Assembly: GCF_005116645.1 (NCBI RefSeq)
Contig: NZ_SWCM01000001.1
Coordinates: forward strand, 1 to 64,000
DNA: 64,000 nucleotides
Direction: 5' to 3'
Source: Desulfopila sp. IMCC35006
GTDB lineage: Bacteria > Desulfobacterota > Desulfobulbia > Desulfobulbales > Desulfocapsaceae
The translations under genes were made by a program, and so were the position numbers. Of the stretch, positions 40,954 to 50,666 are shown in pieces; position 1 is the stretch's first letter, and every line of letters starts with the position of its first letter. The notes under the pieces are model-generated. The model saw only the letters and a program-made list of their open reading frames with translations. It did no database searches and was not told the DNA's origin.

Positions 40954-41826
40954 ATGAGTTTTCAAAAACGATTAGCGGCAAAAGAATTCGCTGTATTAGC
41001 CGAAATGCACACCCCGAAAGGTATTAATATATCCAGATTGGTCAACGATGCCCGCCGTCTGAAGGGCAGAGTCGATGCAGTTGTTGTACCCGACATGGAC
41101 AATGGAATCATGCGGATGAGTGCACTGGCAGGCGGTGTTTTACTCCAGCAGCAAGGCGTTGAAACAATCATGCACATGTACTGCCGGGATCGCAACAGGA
41201 TGGCCCTGCAGGGAGATGCTCTGGCTGCCCATGTTCTTGGCATCCAGAATATTGTCGTGGCCGACAGCACGGATATGAACGAAAGCGACCACAGTGATGC
41301 CACCCCCGTCAACGATCTGGATGAGGTTCAACTCATCGAGGCCCTCATGGGCCTGCAGACAGGAAAAGATATGAGTGGTTTCGATCTGGACGGCGCTCCC
41401 GATTATACCATCGGCTGCACCTTGACCCCATTTACCGACGACAAGGGGAGAGATGCCGCCCTGCTGACCGCCGAAAAGAGGGTGAAAGCCGGAGCGGGTT
41501 ATATAATTGTTCCACCGATCTACGATGTGCCTGGCAGCGCCAGCCTTCTTGCGAGGGTAAACGAACTTGGCGTGCCGGTTATTGCCACGGTTTTTCTGCT
41601 GAAATCATTGGCGATTGCTCAGTATATCACCAACAGTGACCCAGGTGCCGGGATAAGCAGCGATATGATACGTCGTATCCGCAAGTCTCCCAACCGGGAA
41701 CTGGAAGGAATTAAAATTGCCGGAGAAACAATCCTGGCATTAAAAGAAAATACCCAAGGCGTTTTAATACAGACACTGGGATGGGAACATAAATTGCCCG
41801 AAATCCTTGATGTTGCCAAAATTTGA
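40954..41826 (+). CDS. Divergent MetF-family protein
   Basis: A 290-residue TIM-barrel protein of the methylenetetrahydrofolate reductase family, clearly different from the two MetF paralogues. The catalytic Glu is kept in LAEMHTPKG, and the folate-Asp region reads ADSTDMN. The segment holding the conserved Gln is IIVPPIYD instead of FIQTQCIYN, so that Gln is lost. It may act on another substrate or be a non-catalytic partner. The gene lies 64 bases after the selenocysteine CCG gene and 100 bases before hdrA, with aggagg upstream of its start. Confidence 0.8.
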   Translation: MSFQKRLAAKEFAVLAEMHTPKGINISRLVNDARRLKGRVDAVVVPDMDNGIMRMSALAGGVLLQQQGVETIMHMYCRDRNRMALQGDALAAHVLGIQNIVVADSTDMNESDHSDATPVNDLDEVQLIEALMGLQTGKDMSGFDLDGAPDYTIGCTLTPFTDDKGRDAALLTAEKRVKAGAGYIIVPPIYDVPGSASLLARVNELGVPVIATVFLLKSLAIAQYITNSDPGAGISSDMIRRIRKSPNRELEGIKIAGETILALKENTQGVLIQTLGWEHKLPEILDVAKI

Positions 41827-41926
41827 TTGTTGAGATGACGATTTTCAAAATACCATCGCAATTTATCCAAGGATTGACCGAATAATTCGTTTAACCCTGC
41901 TCAACCTGTGACAAGAAAAGGTAACA

Positions 41927-44900
41927 ATGCAGAATTCAAATACAATCGAAACCCAAAATAACAAAGTACTCGTTGTCGGTGGAGGTCTCGGTGGGATACG
42001 AACGGCTCTGGATTTAGCTGAAGCAGATAAAGATGTCGTTCTTGTCGATAAGGACTTCACTGTTGGTGGTCTTATGACCCAGTTGGATAGAACATTTCCA
42101 ACCAATAACTGTGATCTCTGCACCATCGCCCCCCACCTTTCCGAGAGCAACCGCCAGGAACATATCGAACTCATGACTATGACGAGTGTCGACAATGTCA
42201 CCGGTGAAAAAGGTAACTTTTCGGTTACTCTCATAACTAAACCCAGATATATCAATCTTGAAAAGTGCACCGCCTGTGGGGAATGCTTGAAGCAATTCCC
42301 CGAGTGCGTACGATTTAACCCCGGCCTAGACCATCGGGCGCCAACCTGTATGCGCTACCCCCAGGCAACACCTCAGGCGTTTTCCATTGACCTGGCAAAA
42401 TGCACGGATGTGCAGGCGCTGGTCAAGGTTTGCCCGGCCGGGGCCATAAACCCGGACGATATGCCCATCAAACGAGAACTCAAATGCGCCTCAATTGTTT
42501 TATCACCGGGGGCGGATCTGTTTGATCCCAGCGCACTTGATTATCTTGGGTATGCCAAATTTCCCGATGTCGTCACCAGTCTTGAATACGAAAGAATCCT
42601 TTCTGCCTCCGGACCAACAGCCGGCAAGCTCCTCTGCCCGTCTAACGGCAGACAACCTAAAAAAATCGCCTGGATTCAGTGTATTGGCTCCAGAGGGCTG
42701 CAAAAAGGCGCCGGGGCTTACTGCTCCAACGCCTGTTGTATGTTTGCGTTAAAAGAGGCAATCATAACCAAGGAACGATTCCAGGAAGATATCGAAACAA
42801 CTATCTTCTATATGGATATGCGGACCTTCGGAAAAGACTACGAACTGTACCTGAATCGAGCCAAGGATGATTATGGCGTGCGTTTTCTACGCAGCCGCCC
42901 CCACTCCATTCTGCACCACGAAAATGAAGAGAATCTGACCCTCACCTATACCCAGGATGACAGCACCAAACAGTTCGAAGAGAAATTCGACATGGTCGTC
43001 CTCTCTACCGGTTTTAAGACCTCTGAGGATACACGGGCACTTGCCACCAAAATAGGCCTTCAGCTCAATGATGACTTCTTCCCGGTAACCGATGGCTTTA
43101 ATCCCGTCGCCACTACCAAACCGGGTATCTATGTTGCCGGAACCTTCCAGGGCCCGAAAGACATTCCGGACACCATGGTCCAGGCCAGCGCGGCAGCCTG
43201 TATGGCGGGCGCCGATCTGCCCTTCTTTGCTAAAAAGCAAGCAGCAGAGAAGGAAGAAGAACGGGCCAGAGACATCAGCCTTGAAGAACCCAAAGTGGGA
43301 GTCTTCATCTGTGACTGTGGGGAGAATATCGGCGGGGTCATCAATGTCGAGGATCTGGTCGAAGATGCAGCCAAACTCCCTTACGTGGCCGTGGCCAAAG
43401 CAGAAGGGCATGGCTGCAGCCGGATCTCCATGCAGAACATCCGGCAGACCATTGAAGAGGAACAACTCAACCGGGTCGTAATCGGCGGCTGTTCTCCGCG
43501 AACCCATCTGACGAAATTTCAGGACCTGCTCGGTAAAGCGGGACTCAATAAATACCTGGTGGAAATCGCCAATATCAGGGATCAGGCGACCTGGGTCCAT
43601 TTCGGTATGCCCGGTGAGGCAACGACCAAGGCCAAGGAGCTGATCAAAATGGCTGTGGGGAGCGCGGTCAAAGCGCAACCTCTGGCTGACCAGAGCCTGC
43701 CGATGAATAAAAATGTCCTGGTAGTCGGGGGTGGTGTTACCGGAATGACCGCTGCTCTGCGCCTGGCCGATCAAGGATTCCAGATTTATCTGGCAGAAAG
43801 AAGCGACAAACTCGGCGGTCTGGCCAATAAACTCATCAAGACTCTGGAAGGTGACGATGTCCAGGCCTTTGTTGCCGACCTGATAGCGAAAGTCCAGAAT
43901 AACAAGAAAATCCAGGTCTTCACCCGGGCATTAATCGTTGACCACAGCGGCATGCCGGGCATGTTCAAAACCGGCATGCAGAGTGGACCGCAGATGTTCT
44001 ATCGACAAATCGATCATGGCGTGACCATTCTGGCAACAGGGGCACTGTCGAATCGCCCGTCGCAATACCTGCTTGACCAATCCCCGGCGGTCAGAACGCA
44101 ACTGGAAACCCAGAAGTTTGTTTATGACAATCCGGATGCCGTAAAAAAATGGGAAAATGTGGTGATGATTCAGTGCGTTGGATCCCGAACCCCAGAAAAC
44201 CCGAATTGTTCCCGCATCTGTTGCCAGAACGCTATCAAAAATGCCCTGGCAATTCTTGCAATCAATCCCGAGGCACGGGTCTTTGTCCTCTATCGGGATA
44301 TGCGAACCTATGGTTTTCAGGAAGAGTACTACCAGAAAGCGAGAAGCCAAGGAGTCCTCTTCGTCCGCTACGACCTGGACACCCCGCCGAAGGTACAAGC
44401 TGCCGGCGATCAGGTTGACGTCACTTTCCATGATGCAATTCTCGGCATGGAAATAACTGTTACCGCCGATAACCTCAGCCTCAGTACAGGGATGATCGCC
44501 GATAACGATGCCACCGAGGAACTGGCAATGGTCTTCAAACTGCCCCGGACTGTCGACGGATATTTCCTGGAAGACCACGTTAAACTGCGACCGGTCGATA
44601 TGTCGGTTCCCGGCTTCTTTGTCGCCGGCACTGCGCATTCTCCTAAACTCATCAGAGAAAGCATCACCCAGGCCAATGCAGTGGCAGCCAGGGCCCAGAC
44701 AATGCTGGCGAGAGATAGTATCAATCTGGGAGCTGCATCGGCAAAGGTTGACGGCAATTTATGCGCCGCCTGTCTGATCTGCGTCAGAGCATGTCCGTTT
44801 GATGTTCCCTTCATCAATGCCGATGGTTATTCCGAAATCGATCCGGCCAAGTGCCATGGCTGTGGGATATGTGTCTCGGAATGTCCGGCCAAAGCCATTC

Positions 44901-44971
44901 AACTGATGCAATTTGAAGACGACAGAATTCTTGCAAAGGTAGAACAACTTTTTGAAAGGATAAATGCATAA
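41927..44971 (+). CDS. hdrA: HdrA-type flavoprotein (cysteine version, module 2)
   Basis: A 1014-residue HdrA-like electron-bifurcating-type flavoprotein. An FAD segment VVGGGLGGIRTALDLAEA starts near 15. FPTNNCDLC gives Cys65 at the place where the module 1 protein has selenocysteine. A ferredoxin-like cysteine region (CTACGEC) is followed by the HdrA fold (IQCIGSR), then a second HdrA-like half with GVFICDCGEN, NVLVVGGGVTGMTAAL and IQCVGSR. Two C-terminal [4Fe-4S] motifs CAACLICVRAC and CHGCGICVSEC are clear. No NfnB/GltD-like insertion is present. The stop overlaps the mvhD start (taatg). Together they form the electron-transfer core for the MetV/MetF genes downstream. Confidence 0.92.
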   Translation: MQNSNTIETQNNKVLVVGGGLGGIRTALDLAEADKDVVLVDKDFTVGGLMTQLDRTFPTNNCDLCTIAPHLSESNRQEHIELMTMTSVDNVTGEKGNFSVTLITKPRYINLEKCTACGECLKQFPECVRFNPGLDHRAPTCMRYPQATPQAFSIDLAKCTDVQALVKVCPAGAINPDDMPIKRELKCASIVLSPGADLFDPSALDYLGYAKFPDVVTSLEYERILSASGPTAGKLLCPSNGRQPKKIAWIQCIGSRGLQKGAGAYCSNACCMFALKEAIITKERFQEDIETTIFYMDMRTFGKDYELYLNRAKDDYGVRFLRSRPHSILHHENEENLTLTYTQDDSTKQFEEKFDMVVLSTGFKTSEDTRALATKIGLQLNDDFFPVTDGFNPVATTKPGIYVAGTFQGPKDIPDTMVQASAAACMAGADLPFFAKKQAAEKEEERARDISLEEPKVGVFICDCGENIGGVINVEDLVEDAAKLPYVAVAKAEGHGCSRISMQNIRQTIEEEQLNRVVIGGCSPRTHLTKFQDLLGKAGLNKYLVEIANIRDQATWVHFGMPGEATTKAKELIKMAVGSAVKAQPLADQSLPMNKNVLVVGGGVTGMTAALRLADQGFQIYLAERSDKLGGLANKLIKTLEGDDVQAFVADLIAKVQNNKKIQVFTRALIVDHSGMPGMFKTGMQSGPQMFYRQIDHGVTILATGALSNRPSQYLLDQSPAVRTQLETQKFVYDNPDAVKKWENVVMIQCVGSRTPENPNCSRICCQNAIKNALAILAINPEARVFVLYRDMRTYGFQEEYYQKARSQGVLFVRYDLDTPPKVQAAGDQVDVTFHDAILGMEITVTADNLSLSTGMIADNDATEELAMVFKLPRTVDGYFLEDHVKLRPVDMSVPGFFVAGTAHSPKLIRESITQANAVAARAQTMLARDSINLGAASAKVDGNLCAACLICVRACPFDVPFINADGYSEIDPAKCHGCGICVSECPAKAIQLMQFEDDRILAKVEQLFERINA

Positions 44972-45393
44972 TGGAAAATTTTGAACCGGTAATAGTAGCT
45001 TTCTGCTGCCACTACTGTGCCTATACTGCCGCGGACATGGCCGGAAGCCAACGCCTGCCATATCCGCCGAATGTTAAAATCGTTCAGATCCCCTGTTCTG
45101 GCAAGATCGATGCGCTGCATATCGTCACCGCTTTTGAAAAGGGGGCCGATGGTGTCTACGTAGCAGGCTGCCTCGAGGGCGATTGTCACTTTAAAAATGG
45201 CAACACCAGGGCTGCGCGAAGAATCGAATTTGTCAAAAAATATCTTGAAGAAATCGGCATCGAAAGCGAACGGCTGGAAATGGTTAATGTGTCCGCTGGA
45301 ATGGGACACCGCTTCGCCCAGGTGGCGACAGAGATTACCGATAAAATTCGTAAACTGGGCCCCAGCCCGATAAGGACAGCCCTGGCCCAATAG
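44971..45393 (+). CDS. mvhD: MvhD-like electron transfer subunit (cysteine version, module 2)
   Basis: A 140-residue [2Fe-2S] protein of the MvhD family. The start reads FCCHYCAYTAADMAGS, with Cys16 where the module 1 gene has an in-frame UGA. Other conserved blocks are PCSGKIDALHI, VAGCLEGDCHF and NGNTRAARR. It overlaps hdrA by one base and is followed 51 bases later by metV. It should deliver electrons to or from HdrA. Confidence 0.93.
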   Translation: MENFEPVIVAFCCHYCAYTAADMAGSQRLPYPPNVKIVQIPCSGKIDALHIVTAFEKGADGVYVAGCLEGDCHFKNGNTRAARRIEFVKKYLEEIGIESERLEMVNVSAGMGHRFAQVATEITDKIRKLGPSPIRTALAQ

Positions 45394-45444
45394 CCGACAT
45401 CGTTTTTGTGTTGACGGTATAAAAAATAAGGAGAGTGAACCACC

Positions 45445-46113
45445 ATGATCACTGCTGAACGAAAACCTTTAGAAGAACTTATTGAATACATAAAGCCTTT
45501 CAAGCGCATACTGCTGCTTGGCTGCAACGAGTGTGTAACGGTCTGTGCCGCAGGAGGCAGAAAGGAAGTAGGACTGCTCGCATCCGGCCTGCAGATGGCC
45601 ATGCTGAAAACTGGCAATAACATTGAAATCCGGCAACACACCCTGGAAAGACAGTGCGATCCGGAGTACGTGGAGGAACTGGTTCCCATGATCGATAGTG
45701 CCGATGCGGTCATGTCCATGGCATGTGGCTGCGGAGTCCAGCAAATCGCTATGCGTTTTAAGGACAAACCGGTATTTCCCGCAGTGAACACCACCTTTAT
45801 GGGCGCTTCCGAGCGGCAGGGGGTGTGGGCGGAAAGATGCCAGGGTTGCGGCAACTGCCTTCTAGGCATTACCGGTGGTATCTGTCCTATTGCAAGGTGC
45901 GCCAAGCAGCTGATGAACGGTCCCTGCGGCGGTTCAACCGGCGGAAGATGCGAGATCAGCGAAGACGTGGACTGCGCATGGCAGCTTATCTGGGACAGGT
46001 TGAAAGCCCTTGGCTTGCAGGACAGATACTTAGATATCGTTCCAGCGAAAGATTGGCGGACGGGTGGCGGTAGTGGTCCAAGAAAGATTATCAGAGAGGA
46101 TTTGGCAGAATGA
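45445..46113 (+). CDS. metV: MetV: methylene-THF reductase partner, module 2
   Basis: A 222-residue paralogue of the module 1 MetV with the same cysteine layout: GCNECVTVC near the N-terminus, MACGCG, CQGCGNC, and CPIARCAKQLMNGPCGG. It overlaps metF by 4 bases (atga), so the two are coupled. The ribosome binding site aaggagag is upstream. Expected role: Fe-S/zinc partner of MetF linking it to HdrA-MvhD. Confidence 0.92.
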   Translation: MITAERKPLEELIEYIKPFKRILLLGCNECVTVCAAGGRKEVGLLASGLQMAMLKTGNNIEIRQHTLERQCDPEYVEELVPMIDSADAVMSMACGCGVQQIAMRFKDKPVFPAVNTTFMGASERQGVWAERCQGCGNCLLGITGGICPIARCAKQLMNGPCGGSTGGRCEISEDVDCAWQLIWDRLKALGLQDRYLDIVPAKDWRTGGGSGPRKIIREDLAE

Positions 46114-47033
46114 AAACTGAAAGCAAATTAGAAAAAATTTTAGCAGCGGGACATCTGGCAGTTACCTCAGAGTGCGGGCCGCCACGCGGAGCTAAATTCG
46201 ACGAAGTCGTCACCAAATCAAAATACCTCGAGGGTATTGTCGATGCGGTCAATGTGACCGACAACCAGACGGCGATGGTTCGCATGTCCAGCCTGGCGGC
46301 CTCGGTTATTATTAAACAGCAGGGCTTGAATCCTCTGTTTCAGGTTACCTGCCGAGACCGCAATAGATTGGCCATGCAGGCCGATATAATCGGTGCCTAT
46401 GCATTTGGTATCGACACCATGCTCTGTCTCTCCGGCGACCATACTAAATTCGGCGATCATCCAATGGCCATGAACGTCCACGATATCGATTCCATCCAGA
46501 TGATCCAAATGGTCAAAGATATGCGAGATAAAGGGATATTTCAGGGAGGTGCGGAAATAAAAGGTGCGCCCAAAATGTTTATCGGTGCCGCCGCCAACCC
46601 CTTTGCCGACCCGTTTGAGCTGAGAGTTATGCGCCTTGCCAAAAAGATTGCGGCCGGGGCCGATTTTATCCAGACTCAATGTATATTCAATGTCGATAAG
46701 TTTGAAAAGTGGATGGAAGGCGTTCGCGCCAAAGGACTGCATAAAAAATGCTATATCCTGGCGGGCGTAACTCCCTGTAAATCACTTGGTGCAGCCCGAT
46801 ACATGGCCAACAGGGTGCCTGGAATGGATGTACCAAAGGAGATCGTCGACCGGATGGCTTCCGTCCCTAAAGAAAAACAGGCGGAAGAAGGCGTTACCAT
46901 CTGTGTAGAAACCATTGAAAGACTGAAAAAAATCGAGGGTGTCGCCGGTTTTCATATTATGGCCATTGAATGGGAAGAAAAAGTTGAAGAAATTTGTAAA
47001 AGAGCAGGACTTCTTCCCCGACCTCAGGTATAA
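46110..47033 (+). CDS. metF: Methylenetetrahydrofolate reductase MetF (module 2)
   Basis: A 307-residue MetF, closely similar to the module 1 enzyme: SECGPPRG with the catalytic Glu, LCLSGDHTKFGDHP, and FIQTQCIFN with the conserved Gln. It overlaps metV by 4 bases. The receiver-domain gene follows 48 bases later. Confidence 0.94.
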   Translation: MKTESKLEKILAAGHLAVTSECGPPRGAKFDEVVTKSKYLEGIVDAVNVTDNQTAMVRMSSLAASVIIKQQGLNPLFQVTCRDRNRLAMQADIIGAYAFGIDTMLCLSGDHTKFGDHPMAMNVHDIDSIQMIQMVKDMRDKGIFQGGAEIKGAPKMFIGAAANPFADPFELRVMRLAKKIAAGADFIQTQCIFNVDKFEKWMEGVRAKGLHKKCYILAGVTPCKSLGAARYMANRVPGMDVPKEIVDRMASVPKEKQAEEGVTICVETIERLKKIEGVAGFHIMAIEWEEKVEEICKRAGLLPRPQV

Positions 47034-47081
47034 ATAATATATGACTTTTTCAACCAATAAGCAGATGGAGGAGAATTACAC

Positions 47082-47465
47082 ATGAGCGATAAAAAACTGA
47101 TTCTTGTGGTAGATGACGATACCGATCTCGTGGAAATGGTCTCCATGAAGTTGGAAAACGCCAATTTTCGTGTTGCCAAAGCGTATGACGGTTTTGAGGC
47201 TATGGATCGCATTAAGGAAGAACGCCCTGATCTGATCATTCTCGATGTCATGATGCCGCGAAAAGACGGATATACATTGTGTGATGAACTCAAAAATTCT
47301 GATCAATATAAAAGTATTGTTATTATCCTGCTGACAGCGGTTACCGAAGCCATAAAATCGACCAACTACACCCATATGGGTGGCAAGACGACTCTGGCTA
47401 ACGATTTCGTGCCAAAGCCCATAGATCTCGACAAGCTCATGGAAATTGTTCAAGACAATCTGTAG
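47082..47465 (+). CDS. Stand-alone receiver (REC) protein
   Basis: A 127-residue response regulator consisting only of a receiver domain. The acidic pair VVDDDTD near 10, the phosphorylation Asp in IILDVMMPRKDGY near 54, and the KP motif FVPKPID near 107 are present. No output domain, so it may act by protein contact, for example with the PAS kinase at 48696 or with the folate/HDR complex. It closes the metV-metF transcript before a strong terminator hairpin, with ggaggag upstream of its start. Confidence 0.88.
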   Translation: MSDKKLILVVDDDTDLVEMVSMKLENANFRVAKAYDGFEAMDRIKEERPDLIILDVMMPRKDGYTLCDELKNSDQYKSIVIILLTAVTEAIKSTNYTHMGGKTTLANDFVPKPIDLDKLMEIVQDNL

Positions 47466-47473
47466 TTTTTCTG

Positions 47474-47520
47474 CTGTTCCCTCCTGCAGAGTGTAAGCCC
47501 TGCAGGAGGGAACAGTTTTT
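47474..47520 (+). terminator. Terminator hairpin after the receiver gene
   Basis: A perfect 16-bp stem (47474-47489 and 47500-47515) with a 10-base loop, followed by tttttt. It ends the transcript of hdrA-mvhD-metV-metF-REC. The 3' arm contains gcaggaggg, so the only good ribosome binding site near the next gene (start 47526) is inside the hairpin. Confidence 0.9.
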
Positions 47521-47525
47521 TCTTT

Positions 47526-48056
47526 ATGGGCAAGCCAATGGAAAAGGACCAAAAAGTTCGCATTGGTGGTATCAAGTTCAGTGAAGAACTGATACAAGTG
47601 ACTGTTGCTAAAAAATCCCCGGACGATCTCTCCATTTGCCGCCTGCTGCACCTGATAGCTGAAAAAAATATTAATATTTCTTTCCTCTGTCACTCAGTAT
47701 TTACCAGAACTCCTGAGACCATTTTTTGTGTGGAAAGTTCAGAGCTTGATGCAATCCGTAACATACTCAAGGCTGCTGCTTTTCCAGATGAGCACTTCGA
47801 CATTATCCGGTCCGTCGGCACACTGACTCTATTTCCTCATCGCAACGAGTTGAAACTGCTGGGCCTTATCATCGATCTTTTCGGCGCCTGCAATTTCCCT
47901 GTTTATTCTTTCAGTACTTCTATTTCAGCAATCGCGCTCAATACAGATTTCTTGTCTCTCGACAATATTGCCAAAAAGTTACAGACTGTTCTTCTTCTCC
48001 CGGATAATCATGCTCCGTTTCGCCAGGGTTTTCGGGTAACCCAGATACAAATGTAA
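47526..48056 (+). CDS. ACT-domain-like regulatory protein 1
   Basis: A 176-residue protein resembling tandem ACT domains like the regulatory part of aspartate kinases (ELIQVTVAKKSPDDLSICRLLH, read as IQVTVAKKSP and ICRLLHLIAEKN). Such domains bind small ligands, mainly amino acids. It sits between the receiver protein and a second similar protein, in front of the PAS kinase. The start at 47526 is right behind the terminator; an alternative ATG is at 47538. The ligand cannot be predicted. Confidence 0.6.
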   Translation: MGKPMEKDQKVRIGGIKFSEELIQVTVAKKSPDDLSICRLLHLIAEKNINISFLCHSVFTRTPETIFCVESSELDAIRNILKAAAFPDEHFDIIRSVGTLTLFPHRNELKLLGLIIDLFGACNFPVYSFSTSISAIALNTDFLSLDNIAKKLQTVLLLPDNHAPFRQGFRVTQIQM

Positions 48057-48081
48057 GCCTTTCATTTTGGGAGAGACCTGC

Positions 48082-48588
48082 GTGGAAACAATTGCAGTAT
48101 ACAGGGAAGAACAGGTTAAGGTGTACGGCATCACGGAAAAGGCCGATTTCGCGCTGGCGATTCTCCATTTTCCCGGGACAAGTATGGCGCTCTGGGGTCG
48201 GCGAATTATGAGCCTGGAGCAATCTCTGAATCGATTTGAACTCGTTACCTGCCACACCGGCAACAGCAGAGCAGTAGAGTTGCACATCCTCTTTGACCCA
48301 AAATATGCCGACACCTTGCGCAATACCGTAAATGCCCTCATAAAAGAGGAAAAGAACACGGCATTCACCCTGAAACAGCCGGTGGATGTGTTGTTTCTAT
48401 TTGGTCCTCATTTCCAGGATAGATACGGTATCGTCGATATTGCCTTCAACGCTCTCAGGAAAAACGACGTCGAGATTCTCGTTTCTGGTTGCGCCGGAAC
48501 CAGCATGTATTTTGTCACGTCGAAAAATGAGGGGCGCAAAGGTTTTCATATTCTCGCCGATACCTTTCTTATTCCAACGAGAATATAG
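48082..48588 (+). CDS. ACT-domain-like regulatory protein 2
   Basis: About 168 residues, also ACT-like (QVKVYGITEKADFALAILHF read as VKVYGITEK and DFALAILHF, later DRYGIVDIAFNALRKNDVEIL). I prefer the GTG start at 48082 because gggagag lies at a good distance; the in-frame TTG at 48067 has none. It follows the first ACT-like gene by about 25 bases and is separated from the PAS kinase by about 107 bases. Low sequence match to any named family. Confidence 0.55.
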   Translation: METIAVYREEQVKVYGITEKADFALAILHFPGTSMALWGRRIMSLEQSLNRFELVTCHTGNSRAVELHILFDPKYADTLRNTVNALIKEEKNTAFTLKQPVDVLFLFGPHFQDRYGIVDIAFNALRKNDVEILVSGCAGTSMYFVTSKNEGRKGFHILADTFLIPTRI

Positions 48589-48695
48589 CCTTCATTGCAG
48601 GAACCAGGCGACGGAAAATCTTCGAAATATTCGAACAACAGAACTGTGATTCATCATACTTCCCGCTCCTTAAACACCGCACCACATGCAAGCCA

Positions 48696-50231
48696 ATGAA
48701 TGAAGCCAATGATTTTGACATAAGTGAAGTTGACTGGAGGGTCGGGGTCTTCGACGCTCTGTCTTTTCCAACCCTTATATTAAATACCGACAGCACTATA
48801 CTTGCTGCCAATAAAAAGTTTTACGAGCGAAACAACGCGACCAAGACGCAAATTGTCGGCAGAACCTGTAAGGAGATTTTTTCTGAAGACAAATCGCTGA
48901 AACATCTGTCCTGCTCGGGCAGCAACTGCCCTCTTCAACGCGTCTTATCTTCAAAAGCAAACCAGTCCGTTGTCCATAAAAATGTTGCTGAAGACGGGGA
49001 AATCGTCTGGGAGGAAAGGGTTTTTGCCCCGATCTTTGGCAGCGACGGGGAGGTGAAATATGTCATTGAGAGTCTTCGCGATATAACAAAAATCAAACAT
49101 CTTGAGAAAAAATACAGTGATGTCAGGGAACTGATTGATAAAGTAGTACAGAGTTCTGTCAGTGCCATCATGGCCGCTGACCGCAAGGGTGAAATCATCT
49201 TGATGAATAAAGCTGCCGAGAATCTTTTTGGTTACTCGGTTCAGGATGCGAATTTAGTCAATATTGAAGATTTTTATCCTCCCGGAACCGCCCGCGAAAT
49301 CATGAAAAAGCTTCGCGATAAAAATATTGGGGAAGCGGGCAAACTCCCCAGCACCCAGGTCAAGATTATAAACAAAAAGGGTGACCAGATACCGGTTGAA
49401 ATGACCGCGGCAATTATTTACGAAGATGGACACGAGGCGGCCACCGCGGCAATTTTTAATGATCTTCGGGAGAAACAGGCCGTCCAGAAAAAGCTTGAAG
49501 AAACGGAGATTCAGCTCTTTCAATCGGAAAAACTGGCATCTCTTGGCCGGTTGGCGGCTGGCGTAGCTCATGAGATCAACAATCCCCTGACGAGCATCCT
49601 GCTCTACGGCAATCTGATGCGGGAGAAACTGGAAGCCAATCATCCCTTGAGCAGCAACCTCAGCTATATCCTCGAAGATGCCGAGCGATGTAAGGATATC
49701 GTCAAGAATCTCCTCGCCTACAGTCGTCAGACCCGACCGGCAAAAAACATCTTTTACCTGAACAACCTCATAAGTGAAAGCCTGCGCCTGATTCGTGACC
49801 AGAAGCTCTTTATGAACGTGAAAATCATTAAAGACCTCGACGAATGTCAGATTCTCGTCAATGCCGACAAAAATCAGCTCTGTCAGGTCCTGATCAATCT
49901 GATCATTAATGCCATTGACGCCATGGAAGGTAATGGAACCCTTACTCTCAAGACCTATCGTGACTCACAGGCAGGCAAGGCCTATATTGAAGTGTCCGAT
50001 ACCGGCAATGGCATCCCCCAGGAAAACCTGGCGAAGGTATTTGACCCATTTTTCACCACCAAGGAGGTGGGCAAAGGAACCGGACTCGGACTCAGTATGG
50101 CCTATGGTATTCTTGAAGAGAATCACGGCAAAATTTCCATAAAACAGACCGGTCCCACTGGAACGACCATCCTCCTTGAACTACCGGAAGAAAAGGTGAC
50201 GAACGGATTCCAGTTCATGTCGATAGGTTGA
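48696..50231 (+). CDS. PAS-domain sensor histidine kinase
   Basis: A 511-residue soluble histidine kinase without transmembrane helices. Two PAS domains lie at about 15-130 and 145-260 ([17 protein letters not shown]). The H-box [16 protein letters not shown] is near 290, followed by N, G1 and G2 boxes in the ATPase domain ([36 protein letters not shown]). It probably phosphorylates the nearby receiver protein. The PAS domains suggest sensing of redox state or a small ligand in the cytoplasm. Confidence 0.88.
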   Translation: MNEANDFDISEVDWRVGVFDALSFPTLILNTDSTILAANKKFYERNNATKTQIVGRTCKEIFSEDKSLKHLSCSGSNCPLQRVLSSKANQSVVHKNVAEDGEIVWEERVFAPIFGSDGEVKYVIESLRDITKIKHLEKKYSDVRELIDKVVQSSVSAIMAADRKGEIILMNKAAENLFGYSVQDANLVNIEDFYPPGTAREIMKKLRDKNIGEAGKLPSTQVKIINKKGDQIPVEMTAAIIYEDGHEAATAAIFNDLREKQAVQKKLEETEIQLFQSEKLASLGRLAAGVAHEINNPLTSILLYGNLMREKLEANHPLSSNLSYILEDAERCKDIVKNLLAYSRQTRPAKNIFYLNNLISESLRLIRDQKLFMNVKIIKDLDECQILVNADKNQLCQVLINLIINAIDAMEGNGTLTLKTYRDSQAGKAYIEVSDTGNGIPQENLAKVFDPFFTTKEVGKGTGLGLSMAYGILEENHGKISIKQTGPTGTTILLELPEEKVTNGFQFMSIG

Positions 50232-50666
50232 ATTTCTTTATGACTGCACCATATACTGGAGAAGGGGTCTGGAAATCCCCTCGCGACAATTGAGCATTCC
50301 GAGATGTTCATGATCAATTATTTTTATACCGGCGTGAATGACTGCTCGACGCATGTATTAAAAAACGGTATAATCTGCACTACCTACTGCACCTTATCGG
50401 CAGGTAGCTATAAAGAAAACACACTTCACAGTCAAAAACGTTTCAAGACAGAGAAAAGAAGGAGGCAACACCTATCACGTGCGAACTAAATGAGTACCTT
50501 CCAGATTGTGTCCTCTTTCCCAGCCAGGAACGGATCGATCTCAAGGTATAGAGCCCAACTATCTGGCCGTTTTGCGGAATCGGGGGCAACAAGTTACAAT
50601 CGCGCAGTGAAAAACCGATAACCAATTCCAATCACAGGAAAAAGACAAGGATATAGAGATTGAGCC
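50232..50666 (+). other. 435-base intergenic region
   Basis: No gene seen. A promoter candidate is at 50346-50374. The end has no strong ribosome binding site besides caaggatat about 15 bases before the next ATG. It separates the signalling cassette from the membrane Hdr module. Confidence 0.45.
50346..50374 (+). promoter_or_regulatory. Sigma-70-type promoter candidate
   Basis: A -35 box tcgacg (4 of 6) and a -10 box tataat (6 of 6) with a 17-base spacer. It could drive the membrane cytochrome/HdrC fusion gene and hdrB. Confidence 0.45.
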
